A stretch of 64,000 nucleotides of DNA, taken from contig NZ_JALJYF010000002.1 in assembly GCF_024170465.1 (NCBI RefSeq), positions 744,001 to 808,000 of the forward strand. The letters are read 5' to 3'. The DNA comes from Natronospira proteinivora (GTDB lineage: Bacteria; Pseudomonadota; Gammaproteobacteria; Natronospirales; Natronospiraceae). The position numbers were made by a program, and so were the translations under genes. Below the pieces are notes generated by a model. It had not been told where the DNA came from and ran no database searches. It saw nothing but the letters and a program-made list of their open reading frames with translations. Shown in pieces: positions 54,729-64,000 of this stretch. Numbering within the stretch: the stretch's first letter is position 1; every line of letters starts with the position of its first letter.

Positions 54729-55337
54729 ATGAATGATCTGGCTCAGCAGGTTCTGCGAACGGATATCGGGGGCATGCCGCTGGAATGGATCGGCTATCAG
54801 GAAGCCGCCCGACTGTACCATCTGGATCAGGTGGTCTATGAATGCGGATCGGCCCTCTACGATCTGCACGGCGGCATCTGCGCCTTAACCGGACGTCAAT
54901 CCATACTCACCGTCCATTCCATTATCGCCACCCCCGGTGACCGCAAGCATCTCAGGAAACAGGGTTATCGCTACGTCCCGCCCCTGAACAACCACACCTT
55001 GTTCCGGCGTGACGCCAGACTCTGTCTTTACTGCGGGGGACGTTTTCAGACCGGCGAACTGTCCCGGGATCACGTCACCCCGGTGGCCCAGGGGGGGCGT
55101 GATCACTGGAATAATGTGGTCACCGCCTGCAAGCGCTGTAACAACCACAAGGCGGACCGCACACCAGAGCAGTCCGGGATGCAGCTGTTGGCAGTTCCCT
55201 TCACCCCCACCCACGCCGAGTATGTCTATCTCAAGGGCCGGCGGGTACTGGCGGACCAAATGGAATTTCTACTGGCCCATTTTCCGCGGACATCACCCTT
55301 GCATGAGCGCCTGAGCGGGTTGCTGGCGCAGGCCTGA
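54729..55337 (+). CDS. HNH endonuclease family protein
   Basis: 202 residues. An N-terminal domain of unknown fold (LEWIGYQEAARLYHLDQVVY... NHTLFRRD) precedes a zinc HNH domain: CLYCGGRF, SRDHVTPVAQGGRDHWNNVV and CKRCNNHKADRTPEQSGM, with both CxxC pairs and the HNH residues intact. Such proteins are conserved in many free-living gammaproteobacteria outside any restriction or phage context, so a house-keeping nuclease role is possible. Ribosome site poor (AATAACCCC). Stands alone between pntA1 and the kinase. Confidence 0.88.
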   Translation: MNDLAQQVLRTDIGGMPLEWIGYQEAARLYHLDQVVYECGSALYDLHGGICALTGRQSILTVHSIIATPGDRKHLRKQGYRYVPPLNNHTLFRRDARLCLYCGGRFQTGELSRDHVTPVAQGGRDHWNNVVTACKRCNNHKADRTPEQSGMQLLAVPFTPTHAEYVYLKGRRVLADQMEFLLAHFPRTSPLHERLSGLLAQA

Positions 55338-55472
55338 GCCGACAGTACGGTCAAGTAAAGCTGCCTTTCAAAGGACGTCCCGAACATTCCGGGGTCATTC
55401 ATTCACCCTCGCTTGCCTCCCCGCACGGAAGGATCGGTCTGGGATAGGCGAACTGGAGAAAGATCCAAGCCT

Positions 55473-56372
55473 ATGTCGAGCATTGATGAGGCATTGCTCA
55501 GCACTATTCTTATAGAAGCTGGGCGCAAACCCCGGGTTGAGGCAACAGAGGCAATCAGTGGCGGCAACATTAACCAGGCTTGGCGCATTCAGTTGCCGGA
55601 CGGCGAGCAGCTTTTCCTAAAACTTAATCATGCACGCCATGCGGCCATGTTCGAGGGTGAGGCCGAGGGGCTGATGGCCCTGGGCGAAACCGGTGCCGTC
55701 CGCGTGCCCTGGCCCCTGGGTCAAGGGCTTAGCGGAGATCGGGCCTGGCTCTTATGTGAGCATCTTCCCCTCCAGTCGGCCGGCGAGAATGCGGATGCCC
55801 GGCTTGGGGAATGCCTGGCCCAACTCCACAGTCATACCGCCGACGCCTACGGTTGGCATCGGGACAATCACATCGGACTGACCCTCCAGCGCAACCGCTG
55901 GACCACGGACTGGATCACTTTCTTTCGGGATCAAAGGCTGGGCCCGCAGCTGGATCAACTGTCCCGGAAGGAAGGCCTCAATGCCATGGTGGAAAAGGGG
56001 CGGGCCCTGATGGAATCACTGCCTGGGCTCCTGCCAGATTGTCATCCAGCACCCAGCCTGTTGCATGGCGATCTCTGGTTCGGCAACCGAGCCTGCTCGC
56101 CAGACGGAGAAGCGGTACTCTTCGACCCAGCCAGCCATTTTGGCGATTCAGATTGTGACCTGGCCATGACCGAACTGTTTGGCGGCTTCAGTTCACGCTT
56201 TTACCAAGCCTATCGCCACCACCATCCCCGGAAGGAAGATTACCCCCTGCGTCGCGATCTCTACCAGCTTTATCACACCTTGAACCACGCCAATCTCTTC
56301 GGCGGGATTTATGCGGCTCAGGCCACGCGATTGATAGAAGGACTGTTATCCGAAGCCGCAAAAGTTCGTTAA
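55473..56372 (+). CDS. Fructosamine/ketosamine-3-kinase family protein
   Basis: 299 residues (E. coli YniA 286). A kinase fold: SGGNINQAWRIQLPDGEQLFLKLN (lysine), HLHSHTADAYGWHRDNHIGLTLQRN, and the catalytic block LLHGDLWFGNRA with VLFDPASHFGDSDCDLAMTELFGGF. Family members phosphorylate protein-bound fructosamines or ribulosamines and thereby reverse glycation; YniA-like substrates are only partly known. ATG 55473 has GGAGAAAG 12 bases upstream. Confidence 0.92.
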   Translation: MSSIDEALLSTILIEAGRKPRVEATEAISGGNINQAWRIQLPDGEQLFLKLNHARHAAMFEGEAEGLMALGETGAVRVPWPLGQGLSGDRAWLLCEHLPLQSAGENADARLGECLAQLHSHTADAYGWHRDNHIGLTLQRNRWTTDWITFFRDQRLGPQLDQLSRKEGLNAMVEKGRALMESLPGLLPDCHPAPSLLHGDLWFGNRACSPDGEAVLFDPASHFGDSDCDLAMTELFGGFSSRFYQAYRHHHPRKEDYPLRRDLYQLYHTLNHANLFGGIYAAQATRLIEGLLSEAAKVR

Positions 56373-56379
56373 GCCATAA

Positions 56380-56420
56380 AAAACCCCCTGCACGGACCAG
56401 CCGCACAGGGGGTTTTCAGA
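56380..56420. terminator. Convergent terminator
   Basis: AAAACCCCCTG / CAGGGGGTTTT with a 15-base loop. It is followed by TTTT on the plus strand and TTTT on the minus, serving both the kinase and the M3 peptidase gene. Confidence 0.85.
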
Positions 56421-56436
56421 CAAAAGCCGTACTGTC

Positions 56437-58602
56437 TTATTCGGTCAGACCACGACGCTCCAGCAGCGCCTCAATATCGGGCTCCCGGTCGGCAAACTCC
56501 ATATAGAGCTCCATGGCATCCATGGTACCACCGGAGGAGAGAATGGTGTCACGGAAATGCTGACCATTCTCCCGGCTCAGACCACCGTTCTCCTCGAACC
56601 AGAGCACACTGTCCGCATCCAGCACTTCACTCCAGATGTAGGAATAGTAGCCTGCGGAATAGCCACCCATGATGTGGGAGAAATACGGTGTGCGGTAGCG
56701 AGGCGGCACCGGATCGTAGTCCATTTCGTGTTCCGCCAATACACGGGCCTCGAAATCCATTGCCTCGTTTCCGGCCGGCACTTCCTCCGGGCCCAGCTGG
56801 TGCCAAGCCTGGTCTATGGTGGAAGCGGCCAGGTATTCGGTGGTACGGAAACCCTGGTTGAACTGCTGAGCATCCAACACCTTCTCCAGCAGCTCATCGG
56901 GAATCTGCTCGCCGGTTTCATGATGGCGAGCGTAGTTGGCCAGAACCTCAGGATAGGATGCCCACATTTCATAAACCTGGGAGGGGTATTCCACAAAGTC
57001 CCGCGGCACACTGGTACCGGAGAAGCGCGGATAACGTACGTCCGAGAACAGGCCATGAATGGCGTGGCCGAATTCGTGGAACAGGGTGGTGGTTTCATCC
57101 CAGGTCAACAAGGTGGGATCACCGTCTGATGGTTCGCTGATATTCAGATGAATCCCCACCACCGGCTGCCCGCCCAGCAACTCGGACTGGATCACATAAG
57201 AGTTCATCCAGGCACCACCCCGTTTGGAGCTGCGGGAATACATATCGCTGAACATCAGCCCCAGAGGCGTTCCATCTTCCTCGAAGACTTCATAGACACG
57301 GACGGTGTCATGATAAACGGGCAGATCGGTACGCTCCTCAAAGGTAATCCCGAACAGCTTCTCCGCCGAATAGAAAACCCCGTTTTCCATTACGTTATCC
57401 AGCTCGAAGTAGGGACGCACTTCGGAGTCCTGGAAGGCATAACGGTCCTGACGAACTTTTTCGGCATAGTAGGCCCAGTCCCAGGAAGCCAGCTCGAAGG
57501 GCTCTTCCTCGGTCTCGTTAATCAGGGCCTGAATATCGTCGCCTTCCTGGCGGGCATTTCGCACGGCGATGGGGTTGAGGTCGTCATGCAGCTCATTGAC
57601 CACATCCACACTGCCGGCGGTCTGCTCTTCCAGGCTGTATTCTGCGTGGTTCTCGTAACCCAGCATGCGGGCACGTTCGGCACGAAGGTTCATGACTTCG
57701 GAAACGATTTCCAGCGTGTCATGATCATTGCCCCGACTGCCTCGGTTCAGGGACGCTTCATGGACCCGCTGTCGCACTTCCCGATTACTCAGTGAGGACA
57801 GGGGCGGCTGGCCGGATGTGTTGAGCAGGGTAATGACATAGCCATCCACCTCACGCTCCTCGGCTTCCCGCCGCGCACGTTCAATCTCACTGTCTGAAAA
57901 ACCGTCCAGTTCTTCTTCACTTTCCACCACAACGGCAGAATCATTCACCTCGGCCAGAACCTTCTGGCTAAATTCGGTGCCAAGCTCGGCCAGACGGCTG
58001 TTGATCTCCCGCAATCGATCCTGCTCGCTGTCATCAAGCCGGGCGCCGGCACGGACAAAATCCGTGTGATAGCGCTCCAGCAAACGCAGGGATTCGGGAT
58101 CCAGGTCCAGGTCTTCTCGCTGCTGGTAGAGGGTTTCAACCCGCTCGAACAGTTCAGGATTGAGATTAATGGCGTCTTGATGGGCAGACAGCTTGGGGGA
58201 CATTTCCCGCTGGGTATCCTGCAGGGTGTCATCGGTCACGGTGCCGGACAATGCTGAGAAAACCCGGCTCACCCGACTGAGCAGCTGGCCTGCACGCTCC
58301 AGCTCGACAATGGTGTTTTCAAAGGTGGGCGGTTCGGGATTGCCGGCAATGGCTTCAATCTCCGCCATATGCTCTTCCATGCCCTTTTCCAAGGCCGGGG
58401 CGAAATGCTCGCTCTCGATTTTGTCGAAGGGAGGCATGCCATAGGGCAATTCGCTTTCCATCAGCAGGGGGTTGCTGTCGGCGGTGGTGGTTTCCGCAGC
58501 CGGGGCTTCGCCATTGGCATCGGTATCCAATTCCTGGCTTTCACCACAGGCAATCAGTAATAACGGTAGGGCGCTCAGACCCATCAAATATCGCAGTTTC
58601 AC
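56437..58602 (-). CDS. M3-family zinc metallopeptidase, lipoprotein (Dcp-like)
   Basis: 721 residues. Lipobox LLLIACG (Cys19) anchors it to a membrane, followed by an acidic linker, then the M3 oligopeptidase fold. The zinc site is TTLFHEFGHAIHGLF (HEXXH with F before G; His near 508, Glu 509), with ASYPEVLANYARH completing it. Other family segments are MFSDMYSRSSKRGGAWMNSYV and FSHIMGGYSAGYYSYIWSEVLDADS. Similar to dipeptidyl carboxypeptidase Dcp, but exported. Degrades short peptides in the periplasm. Confidence 0.93.
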   Translation of the reverse strand: MKLRYLMGLSALPLLLIACGESQELDTDANGEAPAAETTTADSNPLLMESELPYGMPPFDKIESEHFAPALEKGMEEHMAEIEAIAGNPEPPTFENTIVELERAGQLLSRVSRVFSALSGTVTDDTLQDTQREMSPKLSAHQDAINLNPELFERVETLYQQREDLDLDPESLRLLERYHTDFVRAGARLDDSEQDRLREINSRLAELGTEFSQKVLAEVNDSAVVVESEEELDGFSDSEIERARREAEEREVDGYVITLLNTSGQPPLSSLSNREVRQRVHEASLNRGSRGNDHDTLEIVSEVMNLRAERARMLGYENHAEYSLEEQTAGSVDVVNELHDDLNPIAVRNARQEGDDIQALINETEEEPFELASWDWAYYAEKVRQDRYAFQDSEVRPYFELDNVMENGVFYSAEKLFGITFEERTDLPVYHDTVRVYEVFEEDGTPLGLMFSDMYSRSSKRGGAWMNSYVIQSELLGGQPVVGIHLNISEPSDGDPTLLTWDETTTLFHEFGHAIHGLFSDVRYPRFSGTSVPRDFVEYPSQVYEMWASYPEVLANYARHHETGEQIPDELLEKVLDAQQFNQGFRTTEYLAASTIDQAWHQLGPEEVPAGNEAMDFEARVLAEHEMDYDPVPPRYRTPYFSHIMGGYSAGYYSYIWSEVLDADSVLWFEENGGLSRENGQHFRDTILSSGGTMDAMELYMEFADREPDIEALLERRGLTE

Positions 58603-58643
58603 GTTTTATCTCCTAAGACATACGTTGATACAAGCATCTCGCT

Positions 58644-59618
58644 TTAAGGAAAGAGGGATTCGAAATCACCGGCATCCAATGCCTGTTCCAGTTCATCCAT
58701 GCGATCCCGGGCCCGTTCCAGCTCCCCGGGGGTCATCAAGAGTGACAGGGCATCCTCGGCGCCCTGGAAACCGGGTGGACACCCTTCCTGCAAACAGAGG
58801 GCCTTGACCCAGTCGGCATCCGCGGAACAATCCTGTCCATACTCGCAGGCCAGCATCAGCCAAGCCATCTCATCTTCCTGGGGTGAGCCTCCCAGAGCAC
58901 TCAACTGGCTGGCGCTGGCCAGGGTGTCCGGATTTCGCTTCCGCAAGGTATCCACCACCTGGGCCGGATCAAAATCACTGTCCCGCCCAACGCGCCAGTG
59001 CTGGTACTGGCGGATGCCTTGTTGCATCACGGCTGGACCATAGCCCTGCTTGGCGGCTTCTTCAAGCCAGCCGTCTGCATCACCATAGTGATCAGGCTCG
59101 TCGTCAAAAAAGCCTCGGCAACGGCCCACCTGTTCCATCATCAGATCATTGATCTCCGGATTCAGCTCACCGGGGGTGGCCATGGCCATCTGCTGCTCAT
59201 CCGGGAACTCTCCATCAAACTGGGAAACAGCCAAGCGGCACTGGGAGAGAACCCGCGACAGATAATACTGTGCCGCCGCGTCCCCTTCCTGTGCGGCGTC
59301 GATCATGTCCTCGGTCAGGGCATGGTAGTCATCACTGGCGTGGAACAAGCGTCCAATGGAATCATAGCCACCGCTGGGACGCTCGGCTTCCGGCTGCGGA
59401 TCAACCACCGCCTCGCCTGCGTCAGCCGTTGCCTCCGGGGCTCGACGCTCGCGGACTTCGCCCGAATCTGCCGGCACAGAAGACGCCTGGCGCTCCGAAT
59501 CGGCGCTGTCATCAGCAAATTCGGTAGCTTGCTGATCGGGCGTCCCGCCCGGACGCAAAATCATCAGGAAAATCAGGGTGGCCGCTGCCAGGGCCAACAG
59601 GATCCAGTTCACACGCAT
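58644..59618 (-). CDS. Membrane-anchored Sel1/TPR-like protein of unknown function
   Basis: 324 residues from ATG 59618 (GGGGG 6 bases upstream). An N-terminal anchor (WILLALAAATLIFLMILRP), then an acidic, low-complexity linker, and helical repeats of Sel1 type (AAQEGDAAAQYYLSRVLSQC; WLEEAAKQGYGPAVMQQGI; ALGGSPQEDEMAWLMLACEYGQDC) containing six to seven cysteines. Probably a periplasmic scaffold. It follows the RND gene (105 bases) and precedes the M3 peptidase in the same direction. Confidence 0.8.
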   Translation of the reverse strand: MRVNWILLALAAATLIFLMILRPGGTPDQQATEFADDSADSERQASSVPADSGEVRERRAPEATADAGEAVVDPQPEAERPSGGYDSIGRLFHASDDYHALTEDMIDAAQEGDAAAQYYLSRVLSQCRLAVSQFDGEFPDEQQMAMATPGELNPEINDLMMEQVGRCRGFFDDEPDHYGDADGWLEEAAKQGYGPAVMQQGIRQYQHWRVGRDSDFDPAQVVDTLRKRNPDTLASASQLSALGGSPQEDEMAWLMLACEYGQDCSADADWVKALCLQEGCPPGFQGAEDALSLLMTPGELERARDRMDELEQALDAGDFESLFP

Positions 59619-59722
59619 CGTCATCCCCCTCTACCGGAAATCCAGGCAAAGCCTCCGGACCCCCGGTCCGAAGACGATTAGCCAGAATACCGCGCCCCAA
59701 GGGCAGAAACCATCCCCGCCCC

Positions 59723-62700
59723 TCAAGGAGCAGAGGCGGGAGAAGCCTGGGGACGGCCTGTCAGCCAGGCTTTGAGGCGTTCGGAGAAGCCGCTGACAAT
59801 GTAATAGAGGCAGGGCACCACGAACAGGGTCAGCAGCATGGCCATCAGCAGCCCCCCCACCACCGCCAGGGCCAGGGGCCGCATGATCTCGGCCCCTTCA
59901 CCCAGACCGATGGCCAGGGGTGTCATGCCGAGCACCGTGGTGCTGGTGGTCATCAGGATGGGTCGCAGGCGGATGGCACCGGCCTCGACAATGGCCTCCC
60001 GGATGGACAAGCCCTGTTCCCGTCGGCCCAGCTCGATGTATTCCACCAGCAGAATGGCATTATTCACCACCACCCCGATCAGCAGAATCACCCCGATCAT
60101 GACCGGGGCGGACAGGGGATTGTCCGTCAGCCAGAGAATCCCCACCACCCCGATCAGGGCCAGCGGGGCGGCACTGAGAATCACCAGGGGATTGGCCAGG
60201 CGCTCGTATTGCACGGTGAGGACCACGAAGACCAAAAAGGCCGCCAGCAGGATGACCGTCAGCAGCTCCCGATTGGTGTCCTGAATGGTTTCCCATTGCC
60301 CGCCCACCAGCAGGCTGATGTGGTCCGGGAAATCCATCTCCGCCATGCGGGCTTCCACATCGGCCATGACGCTACCGATATCCCGGATTTCGGTATTGAT
60401 ATCCCCGTTGACCCGCTTGAGACGGTTCTGGTTTTCCCGTTCGATATGGGCCGGCCCCTCGGTGAGCTCGAAGTCGGCCACATCCCGCAACAGAACCGGT
60501 TCGCCGTTGGGCCGGTAAAGCATCATGCCACCCAGGGCCTCGGGATCGGTGCGGTCGGATTGGGGCAGACGCACGCGCACATCATATTCGGTCTGCCCGG
60601 TCACAAATCGAGTTGGTACAGCCCCTTCAATGGCATTGCGCAGGGCATTGCCCACATCGGAGACATTCAGGCCCAGGTCGGCCGCCCGCTCCCGGTCCAC
60701 CCGGACCCGCAACAGCGGGCTTTGGTCTTCCCGGCCCACCTCAACCCCTTCCAGGCCTTCAATGCCATCCAGCCGGGCCACCAGCTCCTGGGCCAGGCGG
60801 TTGAGCTCGTCCAGGTCTTCACCGACGATGCCGATGGACATATCCGTGCCGGCCACGGAGAAACGCAAGCCGGGAATGGAGGGCGGGCGAGCATGAATCC
60901 GGGCGCCGGGAATATCCAGGGCATCCAGGCGATCCTGGGCCTCCGACACCCATTGACCGGCGGTCATGTCCCGCTCAATGGCCGGCACCAACTGAATACT
61001 CAAACGTGAGGTGCCGGGCCGCTCGGAAATCACCCCGCCGCTCAAATGGCCGCCCACACGGGTGAAGACCGATTCCACATGGGGCATGCCGTCGATGACT
61101 TCCTCGATCTGGCGGGTGGCGGCATCATTTTCATGGGGCGGCGTCCCCGGTGGCAGGTTCATGGAGACACTCACATTGCCGTCATCCACCTGGGGCAGGA
61201 AGGTATTGCCCAGCTGGCCGGAGAGGTAGCTGGCCCCCACCAGACCCGCCACGGCCAGGGTCAGCACCCCCCAGCGGAAGGTCAGCACCTTGGGCAGCAG
61301 CCAGCGATAGCCGCCCCGCAGGCGATCGATCACGGCATTGAAGCCGGTGATCAGACGGGTCCGGGACAGGCCGGACTCGAAACGCACCTTGGCCAGCAGG
61401 GCCGCCAGCATGGGAATCAGGGTCAGGGCGGCGGCCAGGGTGGCCAGGATGGCAAAGGAAATGGTCAGGATCAGTTCCCGGAAGACCATGGCGGCCATGC
61501 CGGTAATCAGCAGGAAGGGCACCACCGCGGCCAGATTGGTCAGGGTCCCGGCGGTAATGGCGGAGACCACTTCCCGGGAGCCGTCGTGGGCGGCATCATC
61601 CGGCGACTTACCCAGTTCGTCCCGGTGACGATAGATGTTTTCCAGCATCACGATGCCGTTGTCCAGCAGCAGGCCAACGCCCAGGGCCAGGCCGCCGAGA
61701 CTCATGATGTTCAGGGTCAGGCCACTGGCCCCCATCATGGCAAAGGTGGCCATCAGGGCCACGGGGATAGACAGGCCGATGACAAAGCTCTTGCGCAGGC
61801 TTCCCAGGAAAAGCAGGACCATGGTCATGGCCAGAACCCCGCCCAGAATGGCCGCCGTCCCCACGGAGCTGATGGCCCCGCGGATGAAATAAGTGGGGTC
61901 CCGGGTGGATTCGTACTGGATGTCCTCGGGCAGAAAGCCGGTTCGTTCCAGGCGGTCCATGGTGTCGGTGATTTCGTCCACCACTTCCACGGTATTGGCC
62001 TCGGGGATCTTGAACACCGAAATCTGGGCCGCTTCCACCCCATTGAGGCGGACAAACAGACGCTGATCGCCGTAACCGTCCCGGACCTCGGCCACTTCGG
62101 ACAGACGGATCCGTTGATCATTGTCCGGCAGCTGGATCAGGACATTGGCGATGTCATCGGCGGACTGGAAAAGACCGTCGGTCTTGGCCATGACATCAAA
62201 GGTCTCAGAGGTCACCCAGCCGGCGGCGATATCCACATTCTCCCCTTCCAGGGTCATCACCAGGTGCTCCATGGTCAGACCATAGGAGCGCAGCCGCTCC
62301 TGGTCGACAATGACCTCCATTTCCCGGACCTGCCCCCCGGCCGCCTCCACACCGGAGACCCCATGAATGGACAAGAGCTGGGGTGCCAGCTGATTCTCCA
62401 CCCAGTCGCGGACTTCGGTCTCGGAACGAACCGTGGAACTAAAACCCGCCTCCCAGATGGCATCCTGGGCGGGATCAAATCGGTACAGCCGGGGCGGGTC
62501 GATGTCTTCCGGCAGCTGTGTGCGTGCCAGTTCCAGCAGGCGAGAGGCATCCTGCAGGGCCAAATCCAGGTTGGTGCCGTGCTCGAACTCCAGGTTGACG
62601 TTGGTCCGTCCTTCCGAAGCCCGACTGTGTATCCGGGTGACCCCCTCGGTGGCGGCCAGATTTCGCTCCACCACCCGTGTGACCTGCTGCTCCATGACCT

Positions 62701-62908
62701 CCGGGGCCACACCGGGATAGTTCACCGTGACCCGGATCAGGGGGTTTTCAATCTCGGGCAGCAGATCAATGGGCAGACGATCCAGGAAGAAGGAGCCCAG
62801 CACGAAGACCACCGAGGCAATAGCCAATGTCCCCACCGGCCGCCGAATGGCGGTATTGGCCAGGCTTCGGCGCCCACCGCTTTTTCGCTCAATACTCGGT
62901 CCGCTCAT
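59723..62908 (-). CDS. RND-family efflux transporter permease (HAE1-type)
   Basis: 1061 residues with about 12 membrane helices in two similar halves, each with a large periplasmic domain. Recognised by PVGTLAIASVVFVLGSFFLDRLPIDLLPEIENPLIRVTV at the start (two cut segments of one region), MSLGGLALGVGLLLDNGIVMLENIYRHR with the acidic residues of the proton relay (DNG), and the C-terminal MIGVILLIGVVVNNAILLVEYIELGRREQ. Works with the adaptor encoded 6 bases upstream and an outer membrane channel, absent here, to export drugs, bile salts or lipids. Confidence 0.93.
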   Translation of the reverse strand: MSGPSIERKSGGRRSLANTAIRRPVGTLAIASVVFVLGSFFLDRLPIDLLPEIENPLIRVTVNYPGVAPEVMEQQVTRVVERNLAATEGVTRIHSRASEGRTNVNLEFEHGTNLDLALQDASRLLELARTQLPEDIDPPRLYRFDPAQDAIWEAGFSSTVRSETEVRDWVENQLAPQLLSIHGVSGVEAAGGQVREMEVIVDQERLRSYGLTMEHLVMTLEGENVDIAAGWVTSETFDVMAKTDGLFQSADDIANVLIQLPDNDQRIRLSEVAEVRDGYGDQRLFVRLNGVEAAQISVFKIPEANTVEVVDEITDTMDRLERTGFLPEDIQYESTRDPTYFIRGAISSVGTAAILGGVLAMTMVLLFLGSLRKSFVIGLSIPVALMATFAMMGASGLTLNIMSLGGLALGVGLLLDNGIVMLENIYRHRDELGKSPDDAAHDGSREVVSAITAGTLTNLAAVVPFLLITGMAAMVFRELILTISFAILATLAAALTLIPMLAALLAKVRFESGLSRTRLITGFNAVIDRLRGGYRWLLPKVLTFRWGVLTLAVAGLVGASYLSGQLGNTFLPQVDDGNVSVSMNLPPGTPPHENDAATRQIEEVIDGMPHVESVFTRVGGHLSGGVISERPGTSRLSIQLVPAIERDMTAGQWVSEAQDRLDALDIPGARIHARPPSIPGLRFSVAGTDMSIGIVGEDLDELNRLAQELVARLDGIEGLEGVEVGREDQSPLLRVRVDRERAADLGLNVSDVGNALRNAIEGAVPTRFVTGQTEYDVRVRLPQSDRTDPEALGGMMLYRPNGEPVLLRDVADFELTEGPAHIERENQNRLKRVNGDINTEIRDIGSVMADVEARMAEMDFPDHISLLVGGQWETIQDTNRELLTVILLAAFLVFVVLTVQYERLANPLVILSAAPLALIGVVGILWLTDNPLSAPVMIGVILLIGVVVNNAILLVEYIELGRREQGLSIREAIVEAGAIRLRPILMTTSTTVLGMTPLAIGLGEGAEIMRPLALAVVGGLLMAMLLTLFVVPCLYYIVSGFSERLKAWLTGRPQASPASAP

Positions 62909-62914
62909 GCGCGA

Positions 62915-63994
62915 TTATCCCCGCCATCCCACGATTCTCACGGCCTGGCCATCCTGCATGTCGATGGGATTGGTGGCCAACACGATATCGCCCTCATCCA
63001 GTCCCTCGGCAATCTCTGTCCAATTGCCCCGGGTCACGCCGGTCTGGACCGGGCGATGATGCAGACGATCTTCATTGACCACATAGACATAGCGTTCGCC
63101 GTCCTCCTCCCCCACGGCGGAGGCCGGCACGGCCAACACATCCGGTCGATGATCCACAGCCATGCGCACCCGCCCCAGGAACCCAGGACGCACGCCCTGG
63201 GTTTCGGCGTCTTCCGGCAGGGCCACCTCGACGGTCACCAGGCGGCTGCTGGCATCGGCGGTCGGGAAAATGCGCCGAATCTCCCCCTCCAAGGGCAGAG
63301 CAGGCATGGCATCCAGGGTCACCGGCACGGTCTGGCCCACCTCCAGATGCACCACATCCAGCTCCGACACCCCCAGGCGGAGCACCAGATCGGACATATC
63401 CACCAACTCGAACAGCACATCCTGGGCACTCACCGCCTCACCGATTTCCACCTGGCGATCGGTCACCACCGCATCACGGGGAGTGATGACAGTGCCAAAG
63501 TCACGGCGTGTTTCCCATAAAAGCACTTCGCTGCGGGCAGCCCGGCGAGCCGCCCGAGCGCGCTGATATTCCACTTCGGTAACATTGCCCTGATCCAGCA
63601 GGCTGACGGTACGCTCATATTCCAGATCCGCCTCGTCGCGGTCGGCCTTGGCTCGCTCCAGCTCCGCTTCTTCCTCGGCCACATCCAGCTGAGCCAGAAT
63701 CTGCCCGGCTTCGATCCGGTCTCCCTCCTCGGCCAGAACCTGTTCAACGCGGGCGCTGATTCGGCTGGCAAGACGAATGCGGGTACGTGGCTCAACCCGT
63801 GCGGAAAGAGAGACGTTGCGGGAGAGGTCCCTGGGCGTGACCTCGACGGCCGCAATGGGGGTCTGGCGTTCCGCCGAGTCATTGTCATTGCCCTCATCGG
63901 CATCTCCATTGTCCGAACAGGCCGACAGGCTCAGCAGGAGCAGGGCGAGAATAGCCAGCTGCGGGAAGGGAATACTCGGTGGGCTGAAAGGCAT
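62915..63994 (-). CDS. RND efflux periplasmic adaptor (membrane fusion protein)
   Basis: 359 residues. Signal peptide with lipobox LSLSACS (Cys26), acidic linker, then the MFP layout: barrel-sandwich/lipoyl halves (RVEQVLAEEGDRIEAGQILAQL; VVTDRQVEIGEAVSAQDVLFEL) separated by an alpha hairpin (AEEEAELERAKADRDEADLEYER), and a beta-barrel domain (LEVGQTVPVTLDAMPALPLEGEI). The gene is complete: ATG at 63994, 6 bases from the window edge, so any ribosome site and upstream regulator fall outside. Operon with the permease gene. Confidence 0.92.
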   Translation of the reverse strand: MPFSPPSIPFPQLAILALLLLSLSACSDNGDADEGNDNDSAERQTPIAAVEVTPRDLSRNVSLSARVEPRTRIRLASRISARVEQVLAEEGDRIEAGQILAQLDVAEEEAELERAKADRDEADLEYERTVSLLDQGNVTEVEYQRARAARRAARSEVLLWETRRDFGTVITPRDAVVTDRQVEIGEAVSAQDVLFELVDMSDLVLRLGVSELDVVHLEVGQTVPVTLDAMPALPLEGEIRRIFPTADASSRLVTVEVALPEDAETQGVRPGFLGRVRMAVDHRPDVLAVPASAVGEEDGERYVYVVNEDRLHHRPVQTGVTRGNWTEIAEGLDEGDIVLATNPIDMQDGQAVRIVGWRG

Positions 63995-64000
63995 AATGAT

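Noticed and set aside
61046-63520. 824-codon open frame on the plus strand
   Set aside because: Shadow of the RND permease and adaptor genes; G, H and Q rich, no domain or start signal.

Overview
The window is a GC-rich chromosomal segment of a gammaproteobacterium. Support comes from the glnA-ntrB-ntrC block, the ubiK...comM neighbourhood, the algZ-algR-hemC-hemD-hemX-hemY order known from Pseudomonas, convergent engB and polA, lptM overlapping polA, a PntA subunit split into two genes, and glyQ/glyS. Many exported proteins are strongly acidic (LptM, the DUF4124 protein, cytochrome c5, the M3 peptidase lipoprotein) and a BCCT osmolyte transporter is present, so a salt-adapted lifestyle is plausible. 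Genus cannot be fixed from the sequence alone. Almost all of the window is core metabolism; I see no prophage, CRISPR array, insertion sequence or plasmid gene.

Layout. 1-4255: DUF484 (cut by the window edge), dapF, a CoA-binding protein, ubiD and an orphan ParA-like ATPase. 4252-8520: a 1422-residue hybrid sensor kinase with a beta-propeller sensor. 8577-16418: a YeeZ-type epimerase, hemY-hemX-hemD-hemC (all on the minus strand, overlapping), algR-algZ and a beta-hydroxyacid dehydrogenase. 16430-19328: divergent speA and speE. 19353-23669: DUF4124, glnK, ubiK, a secreted protein built of ten 18-residue repeats, comM and an ABM monooxygenase. 23813-27570: a BCCT transporter and the Rep helicase. 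28080-31711: cytochrome c5, tRNA-Arg(CCG) followed by tRNA-derived debris, a small unknown gene, dsbA, cytochrome c4 and engB. 31970-34024: an accessory insert between engB and polA (a YadA-head/coiled-coil protein and a small lipoprotein) plus a probable small RNA. 34025-45187: polA, lptM, a membrane protein, ntrC, ntrB, glnA with a sigma-54 promoter and NtrC sites, glyQ and glyS. 45257-51558: gmhB, an acyltransferase, trmO, hemH, a VOC protein and a GGDEF/EAL protein. 51656-54473: pntB, pntA2 and pntA1. 54729-63994: an HNH protein, fructosamine kinase, M3 peptidase, a Sel1-like protein and an RND pump with its adaptor.

The genes fall into a few connected themes: tetrapyrrole synthesis (hemC, hemD, hemX, hemY, hemH) beside c-type cytochromes and ubiquinone genes (ubiD, ubiK); nitrogen control (glnK, ntrB, ntrC, glnA); polyamines (speA, speE); NADPH supply (pnt); and envelope stress or export (RND pump, dsbA, LptM, GmhB).

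The main non-coding signals are: (1) a four-hairpin RNA with three C-rich loops downstream of polA, in the position of Spot 42 and ErsA; (2) dispersed REP palindromes and CACGGAG arrays, two of which form nested inverted structures; (3) a partial copy of the tRNA-Arg 3' end plus its terminator, 197 bp downstream of the tRNA, containing a cluster of hairpins; (4) NtrC-type operators upstream of glnA and abutting the ntrB start codon.
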